64,000 nt of DNA from Spirosoma sp. GTDB lineage: Bacteria > Bacteroidota > Bacteroidia > Cytophagales > Spirosomataceae. A program made the position numbers and the translations under genes. This document shows, piece after piece, positions 37,366 through 46,524 of this stretch. The DNA is taken from contig NZ_JAPLET010000019.1 of assembly GCF_026391055.1 (NCBI RefSeq), forward strand, positions 124,001 through 188,000. Direction: 5' to 3'. Position 1 is the first letter of the stretch. Each line of letters opens with the position of its first letter. The notes beneath the pieces were generated by a model. That model was not told where the DNA came from and made no database searches. It saw only the letters and a program-made list of their open reading frames with translations.

Positions 37366-38352
37366 CTATATTTTGAACACTTTTTTGAGAAAGTCAAGCG
37401 TATACGTCATCGTGGGCTTAAACCAAGGGTGAAACAACCAGAAGGGATGAGGGGCATCGGCAAACGTGTGTACTTCTGAGTAAATACCCCGGGCATCCAG
37501 CTGCTTTTGCAGGTCATCACGTCCGGCGTGCATTCGTTCGGCTGAACTGTTGAGGAATAGAATCGGTACAGTTTGTTGCCGGGCATATGTGAGTGCCGAC
37601 GCTTCATGCCAAGAGGTCAACGTTTGGGCTTTGGGGCCACCAAACCAGTACGTAGCCGCCGAGATGGATTTACTGTCGTTTCCTTCTGCCGACTCCGGGT
37701 GGTCGAAAGCCAGCACCCCATCCACATCGACTACCGCCTGTACCGCACTCGAATGTCCATCGGCGCAACCGCTGCCTTCCAGCGCCGATACGCCATTGGT
37801 AGCACCCAGCAGAGCCGCCAACTGCCCACCCGCCGAACACCCCAGCACCGCCAGCCGGGTCGTATCAATGGCGAACACCTGCGCATGGGCATGTAGCCAC
37901 CGGATAGCTGCTTTCAGGTCATGAACGGCCGCCGGATACAGGGCTTCGGTCGAGAGCCGGTACTCGGCCGTTACAGCCACATAACCGTTTGCCGCCAGAT
38001 ACTGCGCCATCGGAACCTGTTGAGAACGGTCGCCGGAACGCCAGCCGCCCCCATGAATCAACAGCACCGCCGGACGCCCTTTAGCACGGGCTGTTTGGGC
38101 TGGATAATACGCATCCAGGTATAACGAACGGCCATTACGCTGGCAGTAGGCAATGTTTTCGGCGGCTTTGACACCTGGCGGCAGTCCCGGCTTTACGATC
38201 TGAATGGTCGGGTACTGGGTTTTTAATTTTTGATACGTGCTCCAAACCGCAAACGATGTGTCTCGAACGCCCGTCAGACCGTTAACTGGCTGAGCTAGGA
38301 GAGATACCTCCGATAAATAATACAAGAGTAAGAACAGGGCCTTTTTTACCAT
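37366..38352 (-). CDS. Exported alpha/beta-hydrolase esterase (BD-FAE-like)
   Basis: A 328-residue exported enzyme. ATG 38352 gives signal peptide VKKALFLLLYYLSEVSLLAQ. The oxyanion motif is LLIHGGGWRSGDRSQQ, the nucleophile Ser is in AVLGCSAGGQLAALLG, an acid is likely in the VPILFLNSSAERM region and the His in ADAPHPFWLFHPW. This set matches hormone-sensitive-lipase/BD-FAE-type esterases that act on feruloyl or acetyl groups of plant polysaccharides. The next gene on the strand is the CE12-like esterase, whose stop is 31 bases before this start, so the two are one unit. Confidence 0.82.
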   Translation of the reverse strand: MVKKALFLLLYYLSEVSLLAQPVNGLTGVRDTSFAVWSTYQKLKTQYPTIQIVKPGLPPGVKAAENIAYCQRNGRSLYLDAYYPAQTARAKGRPAVLLIHGGGWRSGDRSQQVPMAQYLAANGYVAVTAEYRLSTEALYPAAVHDLKAAIRWLHAHAQVFAIDTTRLAVLGCSAGGQLAALLGATNGVSALEGSGCADGHSSAVQAVVDVDGVLAFDHPESAEGNDSKSISAATYWFGGPKAQTLTSWHEASALTYARQQTVPILFLNSSAERMHAGRDDLQKQLDARGIYSEVHTFADAPHPFWLFHPWFKPTMTYTLDFLKKVFKI

Positions 38353-38383
38353 GACTAAATCACTAGTGTACATAATACCAGCC

Positions 38384-39139
38384 CTATTTGGACTGGGGTT
38401 TCACAATTCGATTTGCCAGGTCGAGTTGCAGGGATTTGATGTTAGACAGCACCAGTTCGGCCATTTTTCGGGCACCGAGTTCATTGAAATGCGTGTTGTC
38501 TTCTTTGCCATCGGGGTAGTTTGGGTGCTCACCCGGGGCCAGCTGAAGGAACAGTAGTCGGGAGGTTTCGGGACCGAACGTCTGGAGCACGTCCATACTT
38601 TGCCGGCTCATGTCGATAAGTGGAGCGTTTGTGGATCGGGCAACGGAGCGGGTCAGTTCGGCATAAACAGTGTGCGTATCCTCAATCTTTCCGGCGGTGT
38701 CGAACTGACGCCGGGCAACGGGTGTCAGCAGTACCGGAATGGCTTTTTTAGACCGGCTTTCCCTAATAAAGCGATTTAGGTTTTTCTGAAATTCATCCTC
38801 CGTCGTGTAGCTCTTTTTACTCTTTACCTCGTCGTTATGCCCGAATTGAATGAACACATAGTCACCTTCTTTGAGGTTACCCACCACCGACTGCCATCGA
38901 TTTTCCTCGATAAACGTTCGGGTACTGCGTCCATTCTGGGCGCGGTTATCGACGGTAACGCTCTCGTCGAAAAAATAGGCAAACGGCATTCCCCAGCCCG
39001 TTTCGGGGTACGCCTTCACCTGCTTAATCGACATTGTTGAATCGCCAATAAGGTAAACGGTGATTTTAACGGGCGGGGTCGTAAACGAGCCTAAAACGAC
39101 AAGTAACAGTAGCGCACTGAATCTGAACGGGTAGGGCAT
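38384..39139 (-). CDS. Exported rhamnogalacturonan acetylesterase-type SGNH hydrolase (CE12-like)
   Basis: A 251-residue exported enzyme. ATG 39139 gives the signal peptide FRFSALLLLVVLGSFTT; codons further up in the frame lie in an intergenic inverted repeat. The nucleophile is Ser 34 (YLIGDSTMSIKQ), block II is NRAQNGRSTRTFI, block III is IQFGHNDEVKS and the Asp/His pair is in KEDNTHFNELGA. It is a paralogue of the gene at 25731. The pair would strip acetyl groups from pectic backbone. Confidence 0.85.
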   Translation of the reverse strand: MPYPFRFSALLLLVVLGSFTTPPVKITVYLIGDSTMSIKQVKAYPETGWGMPFAYFFDESVTVDNRAQNGRSTRTFIEENRWQSVVGNLKEGDYVFIQFGHNDEVKSKKSYTTEDEFQKNLNRFIRESRSKKAIPVLLTPVARRQFDTAGKIEDTHTVYAELTRSVARSTNAPLIDMSRQSMDVLQTFGPETSRLLFLQLAPGEHPNYPDGKEDNTHFNELGARKMAELVLSNIKSLQLDLANRIVKPQSK

Positions 39140-39170
39140 ACGTTTTTTAGTATAAGTGGGTGTAGAATTG

Positions 39171-39218
39171 GCCGTCTTGCAGCGTGGACGTACAGGGAAT
39201 GCCATTCTGCAAGACGGC
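39171..39218. repeat. 12-bp inverted repeat between fbp and the CE12-like gene
   Basis: GCCGTCTTGCAG (39171-39182) and its exact complement (39207-39218) flank a 24-base loop. It lies 35 bases after the fbp stop as read on the minus strand (39254). No T tract follows. Confidence 0.7.
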
Positions 39219-39253
39219 AAAGGCTTTATGATAACAGCGATTCAGGCAGGAGA

Positions 39254-40255
39254 CTATCGCAGAAAACCCATCAGGTTCTCAACCATAACAGGGGCACCAA
39301 TGAACAGCGGAGTACGCTGGTGCAGACTCGTTGGTTTAATGTCCAGAATAGCCTGGTGCCCCGACGTAGCCAGGCAACCGGCTTTTTCGGCCAGAAACGC
39401 GAGCGGAAAGGCTTCGTAGAGCAAACGCAGCTTACCCGTTGGGGACTTTTGGGTGGGCGGGTACAGGTAAATGCCCCCTTTCAGCAGGTTACGGTGAAAG
39501 TCGGCCACCAACGAGCCAATATACCGGGCAGTGTACTCTTTCTGACGACAGCTGGTCAAATACTCCCGGATACCGTCCTCGTAGCTCGCCAGATTGCCGT
39601 CGTTGCAGGAGTACGTTTGTCCATCGGCGGGGCTATGAATATCAGGGTGCGACAGGATGAATTCTCCAAGAGACGCGTCGTAGGTAAAGCCGTTGGCGCT
39701 GTGCCCTGTGGTATAGACCATAATCGTGGATGAGCCGTACAGAATATAGCCCGCAGCCACCTGCCGACGGCCTCCCTGTAGAAAATCGGCCAGAGAGGGC
39801 TCCGTGCCAATGGCTGTTACGCGTCGATAAATGGAAAATATTGTGCCAATGGATACGTTGACGTCGATGTTTGACGAGCCATCCAGCGGGTCAATGGCGA
39901 CCACATATTTGCCGTTATTGTTGCCGGTAAAAATAATGTCTTCGTCTTCTTCCGAGATAATGGCGCAGGCTTCACCCCCGTTTTTGAGCGCCCGGCTAAA
40001 GCGGATATTGGCAATCATGTCCAGTTTTTGTTGACTCTCCCCCTGAACATTTTGAACGCCCATGCCCCCCGTCAGGTCGATGAGACCGGCCCGGTTCACC
40101 TCCCGGTGAATGATTTTTCCGGCCAGTGCAATGTCGCGCAGTAACTGCGATAGTTCGCCGGTGGCATAGGGGAAAGCTGTTTGCCGGTGCATGATGTACC
40201 GGTCTAGAGTTACACCAACGGGTAATGCCAATGGGTGAGAAGCGGTGATTTCCAT
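39254..40255 (-). CDS. fbp: Class I fructose-1,6-bisphosphatase
   Basis: A 333-residue cytoplasmic gluconeogenic enzyme very close to Escherichia coli Fbp in layout. Marks: [34 protein letters not shown], metal site [41 protein letters not shown], and [20 protein letters not shown]. It dephosphorylates fructose 1,6-bisphosphate. It is 165 bases downstream of the hexuronate transporter gene on the same strand. A place beside uronate catabolism makes sense, as growth on uronates yields pyruvate and triose phosphate and needs gluconeogenesis. Confidence 0.96.
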   Translation of the reverse strand: MEITASHPLALPVGVTLDRYIMHRQTAFPYATGELSQLLRDIALAGKIIHREVNRAGLIDLTGGMGVQNVQGESQQKLDMIANIRFSRALKNGGEACAIISEEDEDIIFTGNNNGKYVVAIDPLDGSSNIDVNVSIGTIFSIYRRVTAIGTEPSLADFLQGGRRQVAAGYILYGSSTIMVYTTGHSANGFTYDASLGEFILSHPDIHSPADGQTYSCNDGNLASYEDGIREYLTSCRQKEYTARYIGSLVADFHRNLLKGGIYLYPPTQKSPTGKLRLLYEAFPLAFLAEKAGCLATSGHQAILDIKPTSLHQRTPLFIGAPVMVENLMGFLR

Positions 40256-40420
40256 GAGGATGGCTGTTTAAACGGAAGGAGTTGATTTACATAGCTTGAG
40301 TGTTTCCAGTTATCCAGGTTTTAGTATTGGGTAAATAATGTATTGAACCGCTGAAATAGACCCCCAACCCCCTTCTGTTTTAGGAGGGGCCGGGCCGATA
40401 CTTAGGTTGGAGGTGGTCCG

Positions 40421-41740
40421 TTACGCTACCGGTTCGGTCTCGGTCAATCCCAGTTGAACGGGTTGCATCTTCGGAGCCAGCAGGTGCATGACCAGCCAGG
40501 CGAGCATGTAGGCCGAACCGCACATCAGAAAGATGATGCCGTAGCCGCTCTGTACATCCCCCGCCTGTTTATAGCTGTCCAAGATACGGCCAACAATTTC
40601 GGGGAAGATGATGCCGCCGACCGATCCCGCCATACTGCCAATGCCCACAATGGAGCTAACCGCCCGTTTCGGGAACATATCCGACGCCGTGGTGAAAATA
40701 TTTGCACTCCAGGCCTGGTGAGCTGCACCGGCCAGGCCAATCAGGGCAACGGTTGTCCAGATGCCCGGCCCGAAACGGACGGCGATAACGGGAATAACCA
40801 GCAGTGCAAAAATGAACATGGACGTTTTGCGGGCTTTCCAGACACTCCAGCCCCGGCCAATCAGCGCCGATGACAGGTACCCTCCGCCAATACTGCCGAT
40901 GCTGACCAGCGTGTAGAGTACGGCCAGATACAGGTTTGGCTTTTTGGTGTCGAGGTGGAAGGTGGTGGAGAAATAATCCTGTAGCCAGAAGAGGAAAAAC
41001 CACCAGATCGGGTCGGTGAGCATTTTTCCGAAGACGAACGCCCAGGTCTGGCGAACACTCAGCAGCTTACTCCAGGAAACGGGCTTGCCGTGGTCGGCAA
41101 TGTCGTCGGGGGTGGTTTCGTTGTCGCTGTGAATGTAGTCGAATTCTTCTTTGCTCAGTTTAGCCTGTTTAGCGGGGATTTCGTAGCTAACGTACCAGAA
41201 AACCAGCCAGATAAAGCCAACGGCTCCGGTTACGATAAAGGCCATCTGCCAGCCGTAGATGCCTAGTATCCAGGGAACCAAGATAGGGGCGACTACCGCA
41301 CCGATATTGGCGCCGGAGTTGAAAATGCCCGTTGCCAGCGCTCGTTCTTTCTTGGGGAACCACTCCGCTACCGTCTTGATGGCTGCCGGGAAGTTACCAG
41401 CCTCGCCCAGGCCAAGCCCGATTCGGGCGAAGATAAATCCCATCGTACTCGTTGCCAGGGCGTGGGCCATAGCCGCAATACTCCAGAAGATGATAGCGAT
41501 AGAATAGCCCGTTTTTGTGCCGATCCGGTCGATGAACCGGCCAAAAACGAGCAGACCAATGGCGTAAGCCGCCGAAAAAACCTGCACGATCCGGCTGTAG
41601 TCCAGCTCCGACCAGTTGAACTCTTTTTCCAGCGTGGGCTTCAGCAAGCCTACTACCTGCCGGTCGAGGTAGTTGATGGTCGTCGCGAAGAAAAGAAGGG
41701 CGACGATTGTCCAGCGATAATTTCCCAGCGGTTTGTTCAT
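40421..41740 (-). CDS. exuT: Hexuronate MFS transporter
   Basis: A 439-residue inner-membrane protein with about 12 hydrophobic helices. Family marks of the anion:cation symporter/ExuT group: TTINYLDRQVVGLLKPTLE, FGRFIDRIGTKTGYS, GLGLGEAGNFPAAIKTVAEW, and GIFNSGANIGAVVAPI. It would import galacturonate or glucuronate with protons. It overlaps the start-stop junction with eda by 4 bases (41737-41740), which places it in the galacturonate operon. The gene symbol follows family similarity; substrate is inferred from neighbours. Confidence 0.85.
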   Translation of the reverse strand: MNKPLGNYRWTIVALLFFATTINYLDRQVVGLLKPTLEKEFNWSELDYSRIVQVFSAAYAIGLLVFGRFIDRIGTKTGYSIAIIFWSIAAMAHALATSTMGFIFARIGLGLGEAGNFPAAIKTVAEWFPKKERALATGIFNSGANIGAVVAPILVPWILGIYGWQMAFIVTGAVGFIWLVFWYVSYEIPAKQAKLSKEEFDYIHSDNETTPDDIADHGKPVSWSKLLSVRQTWAFVFGKMLTDPIWWFFLFWLQDYFSTTFHLDTKKPNLYLAVLYTLVSIGSIGGGYLSSALIGRGWSVWKARKTSMFIFALLVIPVIAVRFGPGIWTTVALIGLAGAAHQAWSANIFTTASDMFPKRAVSSIVGIGSMAGSVGGIIFPEIVGRILDSYKQAGDVQSGYGIIFLMCGSAYMLAWLVMHLLAPKMQPVQLGLTETEPVA

Positions 41741-42405
41741 GCGGATTTAGGCGTAAAGGATGAAACATGCTGAACCAGGGAGGCTACCCGTTCCTTCAGG
41801 GCTTCGGGGGTTAAATTCTGACCCGAAAATAATTGCGAGCCGATACCCACGGCCGTCACGCCCGCCTGAAACCAGGCTGTCAGGCTATCTGTGGTGGGTT
41901 CAACACCGCCCGTTACCATGAGCTTAAGACCTGGCATGGGGCCCTTGATGGCTTTGATAAACCCCGGACCCACCACGTTGCCGGGAAACACTTTTACCAG
42001 ATCGGCACCAAGCACCGTCGCCTGATACAGTTCATTCAGCGTCGAACCCGCCGGAACCCAGGATACACCCCGTTCGCGGCACACATCGCCTACGGCGGCC
42101 GTGGTTACGGGTTGCACCACAAAGTCGGCACCGGCATCCAGGAATAATTCAGTATCGGTAGGGGTAAGGATGGTGCCAATGCCCATAGCCATGTCGGGGC
42201 AGTTGGCGCGTACGTATTTCACCAGATCAGTAAAAACAGGCAAGGCCATCTCACCCCGGTTAGTGAACTCAAATACCCGAAGACCACCATCATAGCAAGC
42301 CTGAACGATAGACTGGGCATGGGCACTGTCGGGATGGTAAAAAACCGGTACAATCGGGTGATTACTGACTAGGTCGAGGATTTTTTCGGAAGTGAAAGCG
42401 GACAT
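41737..42405 (-). CDS. eda: 2-dehydro-3-deoxyphosphogluconate aldolase
   Basis: A 222-residue class I aldolase that splits KDPG into pyruvate and glyceraldehyde 3-phosphate. Marks: the FEFTNRGEMA catalytic Glu region, MGIGTILTPTDTELFLDAGA, FVVQPVTTAAVG and the Schiff-base Lys in ADLVKVFPGNVVGPGFIKAI. The product of the kinase encoded 7 bases upstream is its substrate. Some relatives also act on 4-hydroxy-2-oxoglutarate. Confidence 0.93.
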   Translation of the reverse strand: MSAFTSEKILDLVSNHPIVPVFYHPDSAHAQSIVQACYDGGLRVFEFTNRGEMALPVFTDLVKYVRANCPDMAMGIGTILTPTDTELFLDAGADFVVQPVTTAAVGDVCRERGVSWVPAGSTLNELYQATVLGADLVKVFPGNVVGPGFIKAIKGPMPGLKLMVTGGVEPTTDSLTAWFQAGVTAVGIGSQLFSGQNLTPEALKERVASLVQHVSSFTPKSA

Positions 42406-42412
42406 AAGGGTA

Positions 42413-43441
42413 TTAGGATAAAGTTGTTATTGGAGAATAGCGATTTGTGATATCGGCAATGGTTTGGTTAGTGGCATCGCCCAGTTCCTGCAATTTGCCG
42501 AAAGCAGCCGCAGCGGCAAAATTGACCACCTCCTGCGGTGGGTGTGTTTTGTACAAACCATAGATCAAACCCGCCATGAAGCAGTCGCCACTGCCTACCC
42601 GGTCAACGACAGAATCGGTCAGCAACTCGGGCGATACATATTGCCTGCCTTCGGTAAATATCGTTGTATAATACCGAAGACCCGTTGGGGGCGTGTCGAA
42701 CCGGAAGGTATTGGCCACGACCTTAACGCGGGAGAACCGCTCCTGAATAGCTTCCGCTGTGGCCTGAGAATGGGCCAGATAGTCGGCTGTGTGCCCTTTA
42801 ACATGAATATGCTCATCGACGGGAATCCCCAGCAGGGCGTTAGCCGCCCAGATGTTACCCATCACGACATCGCAATAGTCCATAAGGCCGGGCATAATGT
42901 CTTCTGGGGGGGCACCGTACTGCCAAAGCCGCGCCCGATGATTCAGGTCTATCGAAACGGTAATGCCTTTCGCCGATGCTACCGCCATCAGTTCCCGACA
43001 GGCTTCGGCCACGTTGGCGCTCAACGCCGGACTTATTGCGCTGACGTGCAGCCACTCGGTATCCTGTAAAACAGCGTCCCAGTCTACCTTGTCCGGAGCC
43101 AGTTCCGAAAAGGCCGAATGAGCCCGGTCGTAGATAACGCCCGCGTTTTTGAGGTCGGTGCCCTGCGGCAGGTAGTAGGTGCCCACCCGCTGACCGGACC
43201 GTACAATGCCCGACGAGTCGATACCATTAGCCTCGATGTAATGTATAATGTCATCGGCGAGGGTATTATGTGGGAGAATCGTACTGTATTTAACCGGAAC
43301 GTCCCACTTTGCCAGGGCCGTAGCTACATTGAGTTCGGCACCACCCACAAAGACGGGCATCGACGTTTGCCGAATCCATTCGCCGTTGGCAATGGGGGAA
43401 AATCGTAGTAATAATTCGCCGAAGCAACAGATTTTGGTCAT
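42413..43441 (-). CDS. kdgK: 2-dehydro-3-deoxygluconokinase
   Basis: A 342-residue PfkB-family kinase. It phosphorylates KDG to KDPG. Marks: FVGGAELNVATALAKWD in the sugar site, ISIDLNHRARLWQ, and the catalytic DRVGSGDCFMAGLIYGL with the Asp base. Motif and neighbours (uxaB upstream, eda downstream) fit KDG as substrate. The stop lies 7 bases from the eda start. Confidence 0.92.
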   Translation of the reverse strand: MTKICCFGELLLRFSPIANGEWIRQTSMPVFVGGAELNVATALAKWDVPVKYSTILPHNTLADDIIHYIEANGIDSSGIVRSGQRVGTYYLPQGTDLKNAGVIYDRAHSAFSELAPDKVDWDAVLQDTEWLHVSAISPALSANVAEACRELMAVASAKGITVSIDLNHRARLWQYGAPPEDIMPGLMDYCDVVMGNIWAANALLGIPVDEHIHVKGHTADYLAHSQATAEAIQERFSRVKVVANTFRFDTPPTGLRYYTTIFTEGRQYVSPELLTDSVVDRVGSGDCFMAGLIYGLYKTHPPQEVVNFAAAAAFGKLQELGDATNQTIADITNRYSPITTLS

Positions 43442-43633
43442 AGAATAAAAAGTATCCTGCGCGAGCCCTTACGCTTTCTGAGAACCGGCTCTACTAAGTT
43501 CATAGAAGAAAGAGCATTTGTGAGCCGTTCTTTACCCAAAGATTTATTTAAAAACTGCCACTGTGTAATCAGGCCGTGTGTTTTTAGATCGGAAAGGATA
43601 GTGCGGCAGTTTGTTGTAGCCCGCAATTGAGGT

Positions 43634-45202
43634 TTAGATTAACTCGTTTATGACCGTTCCGTACGCGTTGATCCGGGCTGTCAGCGTAGCCGAAGCACCC
43701 TGTTCGACCAGTTGAAGCAGGTTCTGTACGACAGCCTCGGCGAAACCGGGTAAACGGCTCAGATCAGTACCCCAGAGGCCGGTGTTTTTCAGGGTTGTAT
43801 CAACGAGCGCTGCGGGCGATAACCCGGCCCATAAACCAGCGAAGTAACCCGCCTGGCTATCGTTGATCGGGTATACTTCGCCCGCCCGTTCGCCCTGCCA
43901 GACGTTCTCCTTTTGGGTTACGCCCCGCATAAACAGCAGGTAAGCCGCAAAGCCCAACGCTATGTACTGCGGAGTGGCAGGTTGGGTTGTTACGTCGGCC
44001 TGTTCGTAATGATTGAGCAGAACCGGAATAATCCGCATCTTCATTTTGGCCGAATACTGCATGGTGATCCCCAACCAGCGATGTTCGATAAAGGGGTTGC
44101 GGAAGCGGTCGAGAACCTGCATACCGAAACGCCGGGCTACGGCCTCGTCAATCGGGTAGGGAATACCTGGAATGAGGTCGGTTAGCATGACCCGGCTAAC
44201 GAAAGCCGACAATAGCTCATCCTCCATCCCCTCGCGAACCGTAGTAAAGCCGCCCAGAAAGGCCAGCCCGCAACTCAGCGTGTGAGTGCCATTGAGCAGC
44301 CGCAACTTCAACTCCCGGAAGAGGTCGATGTCGGGCTGAATAAACACGGAGTTGTCGGCCTGGTGAAAGGACAACGTATTTTTGATATGCTCTTCGTCAG
44401 AACCGGCGGGCACATCAATGGCCCATAATCGGTATACCTCCGAAATGATCAGCAGGTCATCCTCGTACCCAAGCTCTTCGGTGAGCGCCTTCCGGGTTGC
44501 TGCGTCGGGGTGTCCGGGTACGATCCGGTCGACCAGTGAGTTGCAGCAGGTATTGGCTGTTTCGAGCCAGTGGATGAAGTCAGGCTGTAAGTCGTTCTGG
44601 TGCGCCAGTTCGCGTAAAATAGATGCCAGCGTCGTCCCATTATCGGGAATGAGTTCCGTTGGAACTATAACTAATCCTTTATTAAGGTCGCCGGAAAAGA
44701 CTTTGTAACGGGCGTATAGTACGGCCAGTAACTTACCGGGAAATGAGTCCGGGGGCGACTGGTGAATGCTGTCCTGAGTTAATTGAATACCTACTTCTGT
44801 GGTGTTCGAAATCACAATTTGCAGATCCGGGCTGGCAGCAAGGTGTAAAATTTCATCCCATTGCTGTTTCGCCGACAACACACGGCTGATGGCCGAGCAG
44901 ATTACATTTTCTTCGGCCGTCTGCCCGTTTTCGATTCCCCGGATGCAGAGCGTATACAAGTTATCCTGTCGGGCAAACGCGGTCATATCGCCCCCATCAG
45001 TTGATTTGACAACGACGATACGGCCATTGAAAATACCCTGCCGATTGGCTCGGTCGATCAGGTAATCGGGCAGGCCACGCAACAGAACGCCCGTTCCGAA
45101 CTGCAAAACCCGCTCGGGCAGTTGCTGAACATGGGCGGGCGGCAGGCTGATGGCGGTTGGGGAAGCATGCGTAGCGAGCGTCGTTATCGATAAGGTGCTC
45201 AT
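43634..45202 (-). CDS. uxaB: Tagaturonate reductase (altronate oxidoreductase)
   Basis: A 522-residue mannitol dehydrogenase-superfamily enzyme. It reduces D-tagaturonate to D-altronate with NADH. Marks: RVLQFGTGVLLRGLPDYLID (nucleotide site), VISNTTEVGIQL, FPGKLLAVLYARY, RIVPGHPD, and RLLNGTHTLSCGLAFLGGFT with the catalytic Lys region near FRNPFIEHRWLGI. It is the first gene of the minus-strand uronate unit. A LacI-type regulator diverges 294 bases away, with an operator-like site between them. A 192-base gap before kdgK holds no clear feature. Confidence 0.93.
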   Translation of the reverse strand: MSTLSITTLATHASPTAISLPPAHVQQLPERVLQFGTGVLLRGLPDYLIDRANRQGIFNGRIVVVKSTDGGDMTAFARQDNLYTLCIRGIENGQTAEENVICSAISRVLSAKQQWDEILHLAASPDLQIVISNTTEVGIQLTQDSIHQSPPDSFPGKLLAVLYARYKVFSGDLNKGLVIVPTELIPDNGTTLASILRELAHQNDLQPDFIHWLETANTCCNSLVDRIVPGHPDAATRKALTEELGYEDDLLIISEVYRLWAIDVPAGSDEEHIKNTLSFHQADNSVFIQPDIDLFRELKLRLLNGTHTLSCGLAFLGGFTTVREGMEDELLSAFVSRVMLTDLIPGIPYPIDEAVARRFGMQVLDRFRNPFIEHRWLGITMQYSAKMKMRIIPVLLNHYEQADVTTQPATPQYIALGFAAYLLFMRGVTQKENVWQGERAGEVYPINDSQAGYFAGLWAGLSPAALVDTTLKNTGLWGTDLSRLPGFAEAVVQNLLQLVEQGASATLTARINAYGTVINELI

Positions 45203-45357
45203 AAATTAGCGGACGGGTTAATGGATGACCAAAGAAGATCGAAAATTATCTTTTTCTAGGAATAGGCTGCGATGAAACCGGAGTGTGTCTCCTGATAGAC
45301 AGCTTAAGAGTAAGGAGGCTATTTATTAAATAGAAGAATTACGCCATATTTATTCAC

Positions 45358-45381
45358 GCAAACGTTATCGGGAACGTTACC
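45358..45381. promoter_or_regulatory. LacI-type operator-like site between uxaB and the regulator
   Basis: The site has two AACGTT blocks 12 bases apart (45361 and 45373), each a 6-base palindrome typical of LacI-family half-operators. A 17-base core (GCAAACGTT, two bases, CGGGAA) is shared with sites at 52596 and 55543. It sits 156 bases before the uxaB start and 115 bases before the regulator TTG. Confidence 0.6.
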
Positions 45382-45496
45382 ACGTTTATGAATGCATTTG
45401 AGTAATCGGCCTATGGGTAGCAAACGGGCTGAAAGGCCTTATTGAAGCAGGCTGTCTGGGTGCCAATAAATTTTTGTATTTTACTAATACGCCAAC

Positions 45497-46501
45497 TTGG
45501 ATACGATTACGATAAAAGATATTGCCCGTGCGTTAAATCTCTCGACCTCAACCGTTTCGAGGGCGTTGCGGGATAGCTACGAAATTAATCCTGAAACCAA
45601 ACGGCTGGTTACTGAATATGCAGAGCGGCTCAACTACCGGCCTAACCCAATTGCGCTGAGTTTAAAGGAAAACCGAAGCCGGGTTATTGCGGTTATCGTT
45701 CCGCAGATTGCCAATAACTTTTTCTCACAGGTGATCAACGGCATAGAGGCCATTGCCTACAATCGGGGATACCACGTTATTATTTTCCAGAGTCACGAGT
45801 CGTATGAACGGGAGATGCTAACGGTACAGCAGGCAGTGGCCCGCAAAGCCGACGGCCTGCTTATTTCGTTGTCGAGCGGTACACTCGACGTAACTTACCT
45901 GCGGGAGTTACAGGATAAAAAACTGCCTATTGTTCTCTTTGACCGGGTTTCGGCTCAACTGACCAGCCCTAGTGTGTCGGCCGATAATTTTGCCGGTGCT
46001 TTTGCGGCTACCGAGCATTTACTGCAAAGCGGTCGCCGACGGATTGCCCATCTGACCATGCCCTCCCATATTTCGGTAACGCAGGAACGGCTGGCCGGTT
46101 ATCGGGCGGCTCTGGAGCAGTATGGAATAGACTACGATGAGAACCTGGTACGGTACGGCTGGTTTGGGCAGGATGAAGTAGAGCCGCTGGTCGACGAACT
46201 ACTGACGTACGCTCCGGATGCGTTTTTTGCGGCTGGCGACCGGCTGTCTTTAGGCTGTCTGGCTGCGTTGAAAAACAGAAATATTGCCATTCCCGGCGAT
46301 GTGTCGCTGATTGGGTTCACGAACAGTACGGTTGCTGATTTGCTGGCTCCGCCCTTAACGACTGTTGAGCAACCGGCTCTTGATATTGGCCAGATTGCCG
46401 CCGAACAGTTAATCAATCTGATTGAAGGCAAACAGCGTGATCCGCAGCCTAACCCAATCAAAATCCCGACCCGGCTAAATATTCGGACATCCTCGAAATG
46501 A
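45497..46501 (+). CDS. LacI-family transcriptional regulator
   Basis: A 334-residue repressor-type protein. The N-terminal helix-turn-helix is ITIKDIARALNLSTSTVSRA (about 4-23) with the hinge YRPNPIALSLKENRSR. The effector domain follows the periplasmic-binding-protein fold (VIAVIVPQIANNFFSQVING, RKADGLLISLS, ISVTQERLAGY, DVSLIGFTNS, LTTVEQPALDIGQ). No ATG or GTG is available: TTG 45497 is the only start that keeps the DNA-binding domain, and a TAA closes the frame at 45485. It diverges from uxaB. Uronate or an intermediate such as KDG is a plausible effector, but that is inference. Confidence 0.92.
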   Translation: MDTITIKDIARALNLSTSTVSRALRDSYEINPETKRLVTEYAERLNYRPNPIALSLKENRSRVIAVIVPQIANNFFSQVINGIEAIAYNRGYHVIIFQSHESYEREMLTVQQAVARKADGLLISLSSGTLDVTYLRELQDKKLPIVLFDRVSAQLTSPSVSADNFAGAFAATEHLLQSGRRRIAHLTMPSHISVTQERLAGYRAALEQYGIDYDENLVRYGWFGQDEVEPLVDELLTYAPDAFFAAGDRLSLGCLAALKNRNIAIPGDVSLIGFTNSTVADLLAPPLTTVEQPALDIGQIAAEQLINLIEGKQRDPQPNPIKIPTRLNIRTSSK

Positions 46502-46509
46502 AAAAGGAC

Positions 46510-46524
46510 CAGACAGGCTGTCTG
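46510..46524. terminator. Small hairpin between convergent lacI-type gene and GH78 gene
   Basis: CAGACAG and CTGTCTG are complementary around one base, in the 24-base gap between two stops. Read on the minus strand it precedes a short T run (46501-46505 complement), giving a weak terminator for the GH78 unit. Confidence 0.35.

Noticed and set aside
37191..37397. Small minus-strand frame of 68 codons between the hydrolase and the Nudix-type regulator
   Set aside because: It overlaps the esterase end, has no homology I recognise and no clear start context.
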